DNA from: Rhizobium sp.
GTDB lineage: Bacteria; Pseudomonadota; Alphaproteobacteria; Rhizobiales; Rhizobiaceae
Assembly (NCBI GenBank): GCA_027533385.1
Contig: JAPZUE010000025.1
Location: 186,001 to 250,000, forward strand
DNA: 64,000 nt
Direction of reading: 5' to 3'
Shown: positions 1 to 8,834 of the stretch, piece after piece
Position numbering within the stretch: the stretch's first letter is position 1
Layout: every line of letters starts with the position of its first letter
Notes under the pieces: model-generated
Databases searched by the model: none
What the model saw: only the letters and a program-made list of their open reading frames with translations
Told to the model about the DNA's origin: nothing
Program-made: the position numbers and the translations under genes

Positions 1-54
1 GGGCGTCAGGACCATACCAAGGCAGACAAGGCTGAAGGCAAGGAATGCGGGCAT
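1..54 (-). CDS. LysE/RhtB-family exporter, N-terminal fragment (runs off the left edge)
   Basis: An ATG at 54-52 on the minus strand opens 18 codons that stay open to the window edge and read MPAFLAFSLVCLGMVLTP. This is the hydrophobic start of a LysE/RhtB exporter, where the first membrane helix ends in a Thr-Pro-Gly-Pro turn; the TP is visible and the GP would lie outside the window. It is divergent from a second LysE-type gene that starts at 187. Only the extreme N-terminus is present, so the family call rests on pattern and context. Another small membrane protein is possible. Confidence 0.45.
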   Translation of the reverse strand, partial: MPAFLAFSLVCLGMVLTP

Positions 55-186
55 GCTTGGCACGAGATCGTTTCCTCACGGCGGTTGATACCTCGTAACG
101 GCGACCGGCTGGGGGCTGCAATCGCGATCGTGTCGCCGTTGCAAGTCTTACCGCCCGAGATTAGGAATGGGCGAGGAGGAGCCCCC

Positions 187-804
187 ATGACCCTGACCAC
201 GATCATTGCCTATTGCGGCGCTCTCTTTATCGCGGCGGCCATTCCCGGACCGGGCATGACCGCGATCGTGGCCCGGGCACTCGGTTCCGGTTTCCGGCCG
301 ACCTTCTTCATGGGGCTTGGGCTCATCCTCGGCGACCTCGTCTATCTGACCGCTGTGATCCTCGGGCTATCGGTTCTGGCCAAGACATTCGTGACGCCCT
401 TCATCATCCTGAAGTTCCTCGGCGCGGCTTATCTCGTCTATATCGCCTGGAAGCTCTGGACCGCAGGGCTCGTTCCGCAGGACATCAAGGCGGAAAAGGC
501 GATGCGCCCGTGGATGTCCTTCCTGTCCGGACTGCTCGTGACGCTCGGCAACCCGAAGACCATGCTGTTTTACGTCGCGCTGGTGCCGACGCTGATTCCG
601 CTCGAGGCGATTGGGCTTGCCGACTATATCCTGCTCGTCGGTCTGACCTTCATCGTGCTGATGGCGGTCCTGCTGCCCTATATCCTGCTCGCTGCCCAGG
701 CGCGCGGATTGCTGAAGCGTCCCGAAGCCCTGAAGCTTCTCAACCGCAGCGCGGCCGGCATTCTCGCGGGCACTGCCGCCTATATCGCGGTGCGCGCCAG
801 TTGA
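187..804 (+). CDS. LysE/RhtB-family translocator (amino-acid exporter)
   Basis: A 205-residue inner-membrane protein of the LysE/RhtB family, whose members export amino acids or similar small metabolites using the proton gradient. It opens with a hydrophobic helix followed by IPGPGMTAIVARAL, the conserved PGP turn after helix 1. Five to six hydrophobic segments follow, with the helix pair near residues 105-130 containing GNPKTMLFY, typical of the family. I chose the ATG at 187 because a GCGAGGAGGAG ribosome-binding site lies just upstream; the frame is open further upstream, but that extension is not membrane-like. It is divergent from the partial LysE-type gene at the left edge. The substrate cannot be read from sequence. 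Confidence 0.88.
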   Translation: MTLTTIIAYCGALFIAAAIPGPGMTAIVARALGSGFRPTFFMGLGLILGDLVYLTAVILGLSVLAKTFVTPFIILKFLGAAYLVYIAWKLWTAGLVPQDIKAEKAMRPWMSFLSGLLVTLGNPKTMLFYVALVPTLIPLEAIGLADYILLVGLTFIVLMAVLLPYILLAAQARGLLKRPEALKLLNRSAAGILAGTAAYIAVRAS

Positions 805-949
805 GCGCCGCCAAGGCGCCTCAGAGAGCATCGCGCGGGTGACCAAGGCAGATTTTTCCAAGGATGGCCTGTCGGGCGACATGAGCATGCTGGCATGCAC
901 GCAGCCTGCGGCGTAAGCTCGGCTCAACCAAATCACCAGGGAGAAACAC

Positions 950-1918
950 ATGACTGAGCAGAAGAAACCCGGTCGCGGACGCATCTATGGTTCGATCACG
1001 GAGACGATCGGCGATACGCCGATCGTGCGGCTCGACAAGCTGGCCAAGGAAAAGGGCGTGAAGGCGCACCTGCTCGCGAAGCTCGAATTCTTCAATCCGA
1101 TCGCCTCGGTCAAGGACCGCATCGGCGTCGCCATGATCGAGAGCCTGGAAGCCCAGGGCAAGATCATCCCTGGCAAGACCACGCTGATCGAGCCGACCTC
1201 CGGCAATACCGGCATCGCACTCGCCTTCGCGGCTGCCGCCAAGGGCTATCGCCTGATCCTCACGATGCCCGAGACCATGTCGATCGAGCGCCGCAAGATG
1301 CTGGCGCTGCTCGGCGCAGAGCTCGTGCTGACCGAAGGCGCCAAGGGTATGAAGGGTGCCATCGCCAAGGCGCAGGAGCTGGCCGAAACGACACCGGACG
1401 CGATCATCCCGCAGCAGTTCGAAAACCCGGCCAATCCTGAAATCCACCGCAAGACGACGGCGGAAGAAATCTGGAACGACACGGATGGTCAGATCGACAT
1501 CCTCGTCTCCGGGATCGGCACCGGTGGCACGATCACCGGCACCGGCCAGGTGCTGAAGAGCCGCAAGCCGGAGATCAAGATCGTCGCCGTCGAACCGGCC
1601 GATAGCCCCGTTCTCTCGGGCGGCAATCCCGGACCGCACAAGATCCAGGGGATCGGTGCCGGCTTTGCGCCTGCCATTCTCGACACCCACGTCTATGACG
1701 AGGTCGTCACTGTCACCAATGACGAAGCCTTCGAGCATGCCCGTCTTGTTGCCCGCCTTGAGGGCGTTCCGGTCGGCATTTCCTCGGGTGCGGCCCTGAC
1801 CGCCGCGATCAAGCTTGGCCAGCGCGAGGAAAATGCCGGCAAGACGATCGTCGTGATCATCCCCTCCTTCGCCGAGCGTTATCTCTCGACCGCGCTGTTT
1901 GCCGGACTCGGCGAGTGA
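950..1918 (+). CDS. cysK: Cysteine synthase A (O-acetylserine sulfhydrylase)
   Basis: A PLP enzyme that makes L-cysteine from O-acetylserine and sulfide in the cytosol, the last step of sulfate assimilation. The 322-residue length is normal. The PLP lysine lies in [11 protein letters not shown] (Lys55). The substrate-binding loop [12 protein letters not shown] is near residues 82-93, and the phosphate-binding loop [14 protein letters not shown] near 183-196. The ATG at 950 follows a GGGAGAA ribosome-binding site. It appears monocistronic, because a strong inverted repeat begins 10 bases after the stop. Cystathionine beta-synthase-like relatives share the fold, but the length and motifs fit CysK. 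Confidence 0.96.
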   Translation: MTEQKKPGRGRIYGSITETIGDTPIVRLDKLAKEKGVKAHLLAKLEFFNPIASVKDRIGVAMIESLEAQGKIIPGKTTLIEPTSGNTGIALAFAAAAKGYRLILTMPETMSIERRKMLALLGAELVLTEGAKGMKGAIAKAQELAETTPDAIIPQQFENPANPEIHRKTTAEEIWNDTDGQIDILVSGIGTGGTITGTGQVLKSRKPEIKIVAVEPADSPVLSGGNPGPHKIQGIGAGFAPAILDTHVYDEVVTVTNDEAFEHARLVARLEGVPVGISSGAALTAAIKLGQREENAGKTIVVIIPSFAERYLSTALFAGLGE

Positions 1919-1928
1919 GTTCATCTTC

Positions 1929-1959
1929 CAGAACGCCGGAGCATGCCTCCGGCGTTCTG
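1929..1959 (+). terminator. Hairpin terminator after cysK
   Basis: A perfect 13-bp inverted repeat (1929-1941 with 1947-1959) around the 5-base loop CATGC starts 10 bases after the cysK stop. There is no strong T-run after it, so it may act as a transcript 3'-end stabiliser or a weak terminator. Confidence 0.6.
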
Positions 1960-1993
1960 CTCGTGATTGCGGGCGCCTCTTTGCCGGGTTAGG

Positions 1994-3076
1994 ATGATTT
2001 CCGAAAAATCGAATGCATCTTCCTGGGGGCCCATGCGCGCATTCCTTCAACGCCTGCCGGCCTTTGCCTCCGTCCAAGACAGGCTGTCGACCAGCAAACT
2101 GATCGCGACCTATGTCGCAAGCCTGATCGTGTTCGCGGTGGCGCTTGCTGTCCGCGCCTGGTTCGATTCCGTTCTGCCTGCCGGCTTTCCCTTTCTCACC
2201 TTCTTTCCGGCCGTCATCATTTGCGGCTTCGTATTCGGGCTTCGGCAGGGTCTGATGGTGGCGGCCCTGTCCGGCCTTTCTGCCTGGTACTTTTTCATCA
2301 GCCCCGGTCGTTTTGATTTTTCCATCGGCACGCTGCTCGCCATGGGGCTCTATCTCTTTGTCGTGACCACGGCGCTCGGCCTGATCTATCTCCTCACCAG
2401 CGCCTATCGGCACGAGATCAAGGCGAGAGAAGAAATCCAGCGGCTTGCCGAACAGCAGGAGGTCATGGCCCAGGAACTGGACCACCGTCTGAAGAACATC
2501 TTTGCCACCATCAACGCGATTATCAGCCTCTCCCTGAAGAACGCCTCCAATGCCGAAGAACTGGCCGCACGGCTTCGCGACCGCCTGACAGCGCTTGGCC
2601 GCTCGAACCTCCTGCTGCGCGGCCTGCGGGAAGGTGAGGACGCCACGCTGCAAAGCGTCGTCTTGCAAGCCCTTGAGCCCTTCGCCATCGTCGGGACGCC
2701 TCGCTTCACGGCCAGTGGACCGCGCGTCCCGATCGGCGGCCAGACCGTTGTCGTACTCAGCCTGATCCTGCACGAACTGGGAACCAATGCCGCCAAGTAC
2801 GGGGCGCTCAGCGTCGGCCAGGGTCAGGTCTCCCTCACCTGGACGATTGAAATCAACGACAGCGGCGCCCAGGAACTCGTGATGGTCTGGCGTGAGACCG
2901 GAGGCCCTGCCCCTCGCCCGCCCGAGGCGGGATCCGGAGGCTTTGGATCCACGCTGATGAAACGGGTGATCGCCGGTGTGCGCGGCCACACGGACATCAT
3001 CTATCCGGAAACCGGCGCAGAAGTCCGGCTGACGCTTCCCGTCGACATGCTTCGTCCGGCGGCCCCACCGGCTTGA
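1994..3076 (+). CDS. HWE/HisKA_2-type sensor histidine kinase with DUF4118 membrane domain
   Basis: A membrane sensor kinase. Four hydrophobic segments in the first third (about residues 38-135) form a DUF4118/KdpD-like transmembrane block, followed by a short coil. The dimerisation and phospho-acceptor region QELDHRLKNIFATINAI has the DHRxKN form of HWE-type kinases, with His164 as the predicted phosphosite. The ATPase domain has an N-box (HELGTNAAKYGALS) and a glycine box (GGFGSTLMKR). The start is uncertain: ATG 1994 and ATG 2033 both lack a good ribosome-binding site, and I use the longer. No response regulator is adjacent, so this is an orphan kinase, as is common for HWE kinases that feed the general stress response. 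It converges on comM. Confidence 0.87.
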   Translation: MISEKSNASSWGPMRAFLQRLPAFASVQDRLSTSKLIATYVASLIVFAVALAVRAWFDSVLPAGFPFLTFFPAVIICGFVFGLRQGLMVAALSGLSAWYFFISPGRFDFSIGTLLAMGLYLFVVTTALGLIYLLTSAYRHEIKAREEIQRLAEQQEVMAQELDHRLKNIFATINAIISLSLKNASNAEELAARLRDRLTALGRSNLLLRGLREGEDATLQSVVLQALEPFAIVGTPRFTASGPRVPIGGQTVVVLSLILHELGTNAAKYGALSVGQGQVSLTWTIEINDSGAQELVMVWRETGGPAPRPPEAGSGGFGSTLMKRVIAGVRGHTDIIYPETGAEVRLTLPVDMLRPAAPPA

Positions 3077-3122
3077 TCCTCCTTCATCATGATCGCCGTC
3101 GCCGCCCGATCCGGTCGGTCGG

Positions 3123-4652
3123 TCAGGCCGCCGCCGCTAGCCTTTCGGAAGCGATACGATAGGAAATTGCTTCCGCCAGATGGATGCGTCCCAGCGTCTC
3201 CGTTCCGTCGAGATCGGCGAGAGTGCGGGCAACCTTCAGGACCCGGTGATAGCCGCGTGCCGAAAACCGGAATTTTTCTGCCGCGTCCCGCAAAAGCTGC
3301 AGCCCGGAGGCGTCCGGTTCCGCCAGCGTCTCGATCAGGGCCGTCGAGCAGCGGGCATTGGTGCTGAACGGCAGGCCAAGCCGCTCGAAGCGATCGCGTT
3401 GACGAGCCCGGGCGGCAGCCACGCGTTTGGCAACCTCCGCACTGCTTTCGGCGGCCCGTGGCCGGATGAGATCGGTAGCCGAAACGGCGGGCACATCGAT
3501 CCTGATATCGATGCGGTCCATCAGCGGCCCCGAGATGCGGCCCTGATATTCGCTCTGGCAACGGATGCCTCGGGCGCAGACATGACCCGGCTCTCCCGCC
3601 ATGCCGCAGCGGCATGGGTTCATCGCAGCCACCAGCTGGAAATCGGAGGGATAGGAAACCCGGTGATTGGCGCGGGCAATGATGCATTCACCGGTTTCGA
3701 GTGGCTGGCGCAGGGCATCGAGCACGGGCGGGGCGAATTCTGGCAGTTCGTCGAGGAAGAGAATGCCGTGATGGGCAAGCGAGGCCTCGCCCGGTTTGGC
3801 CCTCAGACCACCTCCGACCAGGGCCGCCATGGTGGCCGAATGATGCGGTGTCCGGAAAGGGCGACGGTCGGAAAGCTTGCCGCCCGAAAGCTGGCCGGCG
3901 ATCGAATGGATCATCGAGACTTCAAGCAGTTCCGGCGCCGAAAGTGGCGGCAGGATCGAGGGCAGGCGCGCCGCCAGCATCGACTTGCCCGATCCTGGCG
4001 GACCAACAAACAGGAGATTGTGGCCTCCGGCGGCCGCGACCTCCAGAGCCCGCTTGGCGCTTTCCTGGCCCTTGATGTCGGCAAGATCAGGCAGGTTTGC
4101 CGCCAGCGCCCGGATCGACGGTTCCGGTCGGGACAGGACCTGGGTGCCGCGGAAATGGTTGGCGAGCGCGATCAGACTGCGGGGCGCGAGAATGTCGATC
4201 TCGCTGCCGGCCCAGGCGGCTTCGGCGCCGCTGTCTGCCGGGCAGATCAGCCCCTTGTCAATGGCATTGGCGCTGATTGCGGCCGGAAGTGCCCCCGCGA
4301 TCGGGGCGATCGTGCCGTCCAGATTGAGCTCTCCGATCACAAGAAAGCCGGAGAGCGCATCACCCGGAATGGCGCCGAGGGCCGCCATCAATCCGAGCGC
4401 GATGGGCAAGTCGAAATGTGAGCCTTCCTTCGGCAGATCTGCCGGCGCCAGATTGACCGTCACGCGCTTGGCCGGAAGCGCCAGACCCGAGGCATGCAGG
4501 GCCGCCTGCACCCGCTCGCGGCTTTCGGCCACTGCCTTGTCGGGCAGACCGACGATCTGCATGCCCGTCTTGCCGGGGGCGACCATGACCTGAACTTCGA
4601 CGGGCACGCCTTCGATGCCCTGGAATGCAACCGTACTGACACGCGCCACCAT
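3123..4652 (-). CDS. comM: YifB/ComM-family AAA+ ATPase (Mg-chelatase-like)
   Basis: A 509-residue AAA+ ATPase of the ComM/YifB family. Characterised ComM proteins are hexameric helicases that extend branch migration of incoming DNA during recombination. It has an N-terminal Lon-S5-like fold (residues 1-170), Walker A GPPGSGKS at 217-224, a Walker B of the form GILFLDELPEF near 295, and a Cys cluster NPCRCGMAGEPGHVC near 345-360. The C-terminal Mg-chelatase-type domain is complete. ATG 4652 has a purine-rich GAGGGCGGG site upstream. A LexA-type box lies about 95-110 bases upstream, which suggests damage induction. It converges on the histidine kinase gene. Confidence 0.93.
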   Translation of the reverse strand: MVARVSTVAFQGIEGVPVEVQVMVAPGKTGMQIVGLPDKAVAESRERVQAALHASGLALPAKRVTVNLAPADLPKEGSHFDLPIALGLMAALGAIPGDALSGFLVIGELNLDGTIAPIAGALPAAISANAIDKGLICPADSGAEAAWAGSEIDILAPRSLIALANHFRGTQVLSRPEPSIRALAANLPDLADIKGQESAKRALEVAAAGGHNLLFVGPPGSGKSMLAARLPSILPPLSAPELLEVSMIHSIAGQLSGGKLSDRRPFRTPHHSATMAALVGGGLRAKPGEASLAHHGILFLDELPEFAPPVLDALRQPLETGECIIARANHRVSYPSDFQLVAAMNPCRCGMAGEPGHVCARGIRCQSEYQGRISGPLMDRIDIRIDVPAVSATDLIRPRAAESSAEVAKRVAAARARQRDRFERLGLPFSTNARCSTALIETLAEPDASGLQLLRDAAEKFRFSARGYHRVLKVARTLADLDGTETLGRIHLAEAISYRIASERLAAAA

Positions 4653-4747
4653 TGCCCGCCCTCGCCGATCGACCGATGGTCACCCCTGCAACTTCATATT
4701 GCGTGTGGTGACGAGAACAATCTCGCATAAGCGGCATTGAAACGCAA

Positions 4748-4762
4748 GAACATTTGCGGAAC
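4748..4762 (-). promoter_or_regulatory. LexA (SOS) box candidate upstream of comM
   Basis: GAACATTTGCGGAAC reads as GAAC-N7-GAAC, equal to GTTC-N7-GTTC on the minus strand. This is the direct-repeat LexA operator of alphaproteobacteria. It sits in the 193-base gap between comM and gshB, 96 bases upstream of the comM start, on the promoter side of comM and the terminal side of gshB. Confidence 0.65.
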
Positions 4763-4845
4763 ATCTGCAGCTTGAAGTAGGGCTGCAGTTGTTACAGGTT
4801 GCAGCCGGGAAACGAAGCGCGAACTTTCGGCGTCAAAACAGACGC

Positions 4846-5793
4846 TTATGCCCGCTTGCGCTCGATGGCATCCCAGAGAAGTGCAGCAATATCCGCGCCA
4901 CCGAACTTCTTCACCTCGCGGATGCCGGTGGGCGATGTCACGTTGATTTCGGTCATGTAGTCGCCGATCACGTCGATGCCGACAAGCAGGAAACCACGTT
5001 CGCGCAGCGCGGGTCCGATGCGGGCGCAGATTTCCCGCTCGCGTGAGGTCAGCTCGGTCGGCTCGGGCCGGCCGCCGGCATGCATGTTGGAGCGGGCATC
5101 ATGTTCGGCCGGCACGCGGTTGATCGCGCCGACGGGCTCGCCATCAACAAGGATGATGCGCTTGTCACCCTTGCGCACGGCCGGCAGGTAACCTTGCGCG
5201 ATAAAGGGCTCGCGGAACATCTGGCCGAACATCTCCATCAGTGAGGAGAAATTGCGGTCGTCGCGGGTCGAATGGAAGACGCCGGCGCCGCCATTGCCAT
5301 AGAGCGGCTTCAGAATGATGTCGCCCTGCTCCTGACGGAAACGGGCAATTTCGGCGGGATCCTTGGTGATCAGGGTCGGCGGCATCAGGTCGGCAAATTC
5401 TGTGACGAAGATCTTCTCCGGCGAATTGCGCACCCAGGCCGGATCGTTGACGACGAGCGTCTTCGGATGGATCCGCTCGAGCAGATGGGTCGAGGTGATA
5501 TAGGCCATGTCAAAGGGCGGATCCTGCCGCAGCAGGATCACATCCATGGTCGAGAGGTCGACGCGCTCGGGGGCGCCGAGCGTGTAATGGTCGCCCTTGA
5601 TATCGCGCAGCTCCATCGGTTCCACGGTGGCAAAAATCTTGCCGTCACGCATGGAGAGCCGGTCGGGCGTGTAGTGGAAGAGCTTGTAGCCGCGGCTCTG
5701 GGCCTCCAGGCTCATCGCAAAGGTGCTATCGCCCGCGATGTTGATCGTGGACACATGGTCCATCTGGACCGCGACGTTTCTGATTCTGGCCAT
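4846..5793 (-). CDS. gshB: Glutathione synthetase
   Basis: An ATP-grasp ligase that joins gamma-glutamylcysteine and glycine to make glutathione in the cytosol. The 315-residue length is usual. Recognisable features are the N-terminal [22 protein letters not shown] segment type, the central DPPFDMAYI and [15 protein letters not shown] blocks, the ATP-grasp stretch [14 protein letters not shown], and the C-terminal [20 protein letters not shown], which supplies metal and phosphate ligands. The start at 5793 is the canonical N-terminus ([13 protein letters not shown]). It follows ugpC on the same strand after about 110 bases. In many alphaproteobacteria gshB sits directly next to yraN/rsmI; here ugpBAEC lies between them. 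Confidence 0.96.
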   Translation of the reverse strand: MARIRNVAVQMDHVSTINIAGDSTFAMSLEAQSRGYKLFHYTPDRLSMRDGKIFATVEPMELRDIKGDHYTLGAPERVDLSTMDVILLRQDPPFDMAYITSTHLLERIHPKTLVVNDPAWVRNSPEKIFVTEFADLMPPTLITKDPAEIARFRQEQGDIILKPLYGNGGAGVFHSTRDDRNFSSLMEMFGQMFREPFIAQGYLPAVRKGDKRIILVDGEPVGAINRVPAEHDARSNMHAGGRPEPTELTSREREICARIGPALRERGFLLVGIDVIGDYMTEINVTSPTGIREVKKFGGADIAALLWDAIERKRA

Positions 5794-5903
5794 GAGCTAT
5801 CCCCGTGCAATTGCCCCGCAGATTTAGGCGGCGCGCTTTGCGAAGGCAACGCCGCCCCTCGTGAATTTTGCTGAAGCGAGCATGAGGCCGGCTGCGAATG
5901 CTC

Positions 5904-7016
5904 TCAGGCGAAGGCGCGGTCGGGGCTGTCTGCGGTAGCCAGATCATCGGATGAGGAGAGAACGGGATCCAGACGACGACCGTTTTCAGCGGAGAATACA
6001 TGCAGCCTGGATGGGGCGATCTTCAGCGGCAGACGGTCGTTCAAGGCGACATGAGACGCAACAACCGCCGTCAAGACCTGATCGGCGACAAGGCCGTGGA
6101 CGAGGCGCTGCGCGCCGAGTTCCTCGACATAATCGATGGCCATCGAGAACTGGGCATCCTCGTCGCTTGTCAGAACCAGATCTTCCGCGCGCATGCCGAG
6201 ACGGACCGGACCGTCTGTCCAGCCAGCGCTACTCAAGAGACACGCATCCGCAAAGAGCAAGCGTGCGCCTTCGATCCGCGCATCGACAAGGTTCATCGCC
6301 GGCGAGCCGATGAAGCTCGCGACAAAGGTGGAAGCCGGGCGGTTGTAAACCTCGAGCGGTGTGCCGATCTGCTCGATCCGGCCGCCGTTCAAGACGACAA
6401 GACGGTCGGCCAGCGTCATCGCCTCCAGCTGGTCATGGGTGACGTAGATCGCCGTGGTCTTCAGCCGCTTCTGCAGCTTGCGGATTTCGCCGCGCATAGT
6501 CACGCGCAGCTTGGCATCGAGGTTGGACAGCGGCTCGTCGAAGAGGAAGACGGCGGGCTTGCGCACGATGGCACGGCCCATGGCGACGCGCTGGCGCTGG
6601 CCGCCCGAAAGCGCGCGCGGCTTGCGGTCGAGATATTTCTCGATCTCCAGCATCCTGGCGGCTTCCGCAACGCGGGCGGCGATTTCCGCCTTCGGCGTGC
6701 CACGGTTCTTCAACCCGTAAGCCAGATTGTCGTAGACGGTCATGTGCGGATAAAGCGCATAGTTCTGGAAGACCATGGCGATGTCACGATCGGCAGGCTC
6801 GACCTGGTTGACCACCCGGTCGCCGATCGAGATCGTGCCTTGCGAGATTTCCTCAAGCCCTGCCACCATGCGCAGAAGTGTGGACTTGCCGCAGCCCGAC
6901 GGGCCGACGAGCACGATGAACTCGCCGTCCTCGATCTGGATATCGACGCTGTCCACGGCCTTGGCGCCGCCCTTGTCGTAGATCTTGGAGACCTCGTTGA
7001 TGTCGATGGACGCCAT
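5904..7016 (-). CDS. ugpC: sn-glycerol-3-phosphate ABC importer, ATP-binding subunit
   Basis: The ATPase of a CUT1-type importer. Walker A is GPSGCGKST, the Q-loop is at [15 protein letters not shown], the signature is [14 protein letters not shown], and Walker B is [16 protein letters not shown] followed by [15 protein letters not shown]. The C-terminal third is the OB-type regulatory (TOBE) domain seen in UgpC and MalK. It is the last gene of a ugpB-ugpA-ugpE-ugpC run. I start at ATG 7016, 8 bases after a GGGAG site, not at the upstream in-frame GTG at 7025. The assignment to glycerol-3-phosphate rests on the whole gene set; related CUT1 ATPases are often interchangeable between sugar systems. 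Confidence 0.93.
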   Translation of the reverse strand: MASIDINEVSKIYDKGGAKAVDSVDIQIEDGEFIVLVGPSGCGKSTLLRMVAGLEEISQGTISIGDRVVNQVEPADRDIAMVFQNYALYPHMTVYDNLAYGLKNRGTPKAEIAARVAEAARMLEIEKYLDRKPRALSGGQRQRVAMGRAIVRKPAVFLFDEPLSNLDAKLRVTMRGEIRKLQKRLKTTAIYVTHDQLEAMTLADRLVVLNGGRIEQIGTPLEVYNRPASTFVASFIGSPAMNLVDARIEGARLLFADACLLSSAGWTDGPVRLGMRAEDLVLTSDEDAQFSMAIDYVEELGAQRLVHGLVADQVLTAVVASHVALNDRLPLKIAPSRLHVFSAENGRRLDPVLSSSDDLATADSPDRAFA

Positions 7017-7030
7017 GGTCGGCACTCCCT

Positions 7031-7873
7031 TTACTTGTCGGTTTCGGTGAGGCCCTTGATGAACCAGCTCTGGAACACCACCACCACGATGACGGGCGGC
7101 AGCATGGCGAGCACGGCCATGGCAAAGGCTTCGTTGTAATCGGGGATCTGAGAGCCGACCCAGACCTGCAGGATCTGCTTGATGCCGCGCATCAGGGTGT
7201 AGAAGCCCTCGTCCGTGGTCATCAGCATGGGCCAGAGATACTGGTTCCAGCCATAGACGAACATGATGATGAAGACGGCAGCGATCATGGTGCGCGACAG
7301 CGGCACCAGCACGTCTATGAAGAACTTGAAGGGACCGGCACCATCGATGCGCGCCGCTTCCAGGAGTTCGTCGGGTACCGACTTGAAGAACTGGCGGAAG
7401 AAGAAGGTGCCTGTCGCCGAGGCCAGCAGCGGCAGGATCAGGCCCTGATAGCTGTTCAACAGGTTCAGATCGCTCATCACCTTGTAGGTCGGCAGAATGC
7501 GCACTTCGAGCGGCAAAAGCAGCGTGGTGAAGATCAGCCAGAAGGCAAGCGTCGCAAACCGGAAGCGGAAATAGACGATGGCATAGGCCGCCAGCATCGA
7601 GAGCACGATCTTGCCGACGGCGAAACCGAGACCCAGGATCAGCGAGTTCATCGCCATGGTGAGGCCCGTCACCTGGCCAGTGAAGCCGCCACTCTTGAAG
7701 AGTACTTTCTCATAGGTCTGCGTGAAATCGTCACCGACCGAGAGCATCAGGCCGTTCGAGTGGATCTCGGCTGCGGAATGGGTCGATGTCGTGAAGGCAA
7801 CCACCAGCGGCCCGAGCATGAAGATCACGCCGGCGATGAGGATCAGGTGGTCGAAGAATTTGGTGCGGTACAT
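7031..7873 (-). CDS. ugpE: sn-glycerol-3-phosphate ABC importer, permease subunit UgpE
   Basis: A 280-residue inner-membrane permease with six hydrophobic segments. The EAA cytoplasmic loop [19 protein letters not shown], near residues 183-201, docks the ATPase. The [16 protein letters not shown] start and the periplasmic segment after helix 1 ([16 protein letters not shown]) match UgpE closely. It lies 10 bases downstream of ugpA and 14 bases upstream of ugpC, so the genes are one transcription unit. Confidence 0.93.
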   Translation of the reverse strand: MYRTKFFDHLILIAGVIFMLGPLVVAFTTSTHSAAEIHSNGLMLSVGDDFTQTYEKVLFKSGGFTGQVTGLTMAMNSLILGLGFAVGKIVLSMLAAYAIVYFRFRFATLAFWLIFTTLLLPLEVRILPTYKVMSDLNLLNSYQGLILPLLASATGTFFFRQFFKSVPDELLEAARIDGAGPFKFFIDVLVPLSRTMIAAVFIIMFVYGWNQYLWPMLMTTDEGFYTLMRGIKQILQVWVGSQIPDYNEAFAMAVLAMLPPVIVVVVFQSWFIKGLTETDK

Positions 7874-7883
7874 GGCGCTCTCC

Positions 7884-8765
7884 TCAACCGTAATGGACGC
7901 GGCGTTCGATGAAGCGGAACTGGATCAGGGTCAGGACCAGGACGATCACCATCAGAATGACCGACTGGGCCGAGGACGAGCCGAGGTCATTGCCACGGAA
8001 ACCGTCGAGATAGACCTTGTAGACCAGCGTGATCGGGTTGTTCGCCGCACTGTCCTTCACCATCACGTCGACGACGCCGAAGGTGTCGAAGAGCGAATAG
8101 GTCATGTTGATGACCAGCAGGAAGAAGGCTGTTGGTGCCAGAAGCGGGAGCGTCACGGTCCAGAAACGGCGCGTCCCGGACTTGCAGTCCATCGTCGCTG
8201 CCTCGCGGATCGAGGCCGGGATTCCCTGCAGGCCGGACAGGAAGAAGATGAAGTTATAGGGTATCTGGTTCCAGACGGCGATCAGCACCATGGCAAAGGC
8301 GGTGTCGAAATAATTGATGCCGATCTTCATGTCCCAGCCGAACCAGGAGACGAAGGTCACGAAGGGGCCGATATGCTGGTCGAAGAACATCAGTCCGATC
8401 AACCCGGCGACCGGCGGGGCGATGGCATAGACCACGATCAGTAGCGTCTTGTAGGTCGACTGGCCGCGGATCACGGCGTCGGCCTTCAGCGCCAGCAGCA
8501 GGCCAAGCGACAGGACGAGAAATGTAACGACCAGACTGAAGACGATCGTGAAGCGCGCGATGCGGCCATATTGGGAGGCCGAGAAGATGTCGGCATAGTT
8601 GCTCAGACCGACCAAGGTCGAGCCAAAGCCGAACGGGTCCTCGATATAGAAGGAGGACTGAATGGCCTGCACCGACGGCCAGTAGAAGAAGATCGCGATG
8701 ATTGCCAGTTGCGGCAGAAGAAACAGGTAAGGCAGGAATCGCGAATTGAACTGGACGCGCTTCAT
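7884..8765 (-). CDS. ugpA: sn-glycerol-3-phosphate ABC importer, permease subunit UgpA
   Basis: A 293-residue permease partner of UgpE. It begins MKRVQFNSRFLPYLFLLPQL, has six membrane helices and carries an EAA-type loop (PASIREAATMDCKSGTRRF, around residues 187-206). The segment IEDPFGFGSTLVGLSNYADI is characteristic of UgpA. The ugpB-ugpA gap of 69 bases holds a stable hairpin that may set the higher ratio of binding protein to permease. Confidence 0.93.
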   Translation of the reverse strand: MKRVQFNSRFLPYLFLLPQLAIIAIFFYWPSVQAIQSSFYIEDPFGFGSTLVGLSNYADIFSASQYGRIARFTIVFSLVVTFLVLSLGLLLALKADAVIRGQSTYKTLLIVVYAIAPPVAGLIGLMFFDQHIGPFVTFVSWFGWDMKIGINYFDTAFAMVLIAVWNQIPYNFIFFLSGLQGIPASIREAATMDCKSGTRRFWTVTLPLLAPTAFFLLVINMTYSLFDTFGVVDVMVKDSAANNPITLVYKVYLDGFRGNDLGSSSAQSVILMVIVLVLTLIQFRFIERRVHYG

Positions 8766-8786
8766 CTGGGTCCCCTCAATGGAAAG

Positions 8787-8809
8787 CCCGGGGACCGATG
8801 GCCCCCGGG
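8787..8809 (-). repeat. Intercistronic hairpin between ugpB and ugpA
   Basis: The 7-bp inverted repeat CCCGGGG (8787-8793) / CCCCGGG (8803-8809) surrounds a 9-base loop in the 69-base gap after the binding-protein gene. Such hairpins often protect the upstream mRNA segment or cause partial termination in ABC operons. No T-run follows, so full termination is unlikely. Confidence 0.5.
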
Positions 8810-8834
8810 AGCGACACTAGACAGGACGGCGTAA

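Noticed and set aside
821..2989. Long open minus-strand frame opposite cysK and the histidine kinase
   Set aside because: Its translation is rich in Gly/Asp/Arg/Gln and has no family features; it is the antisense frame of high-GC coding DNA with real genes on the plus strand.
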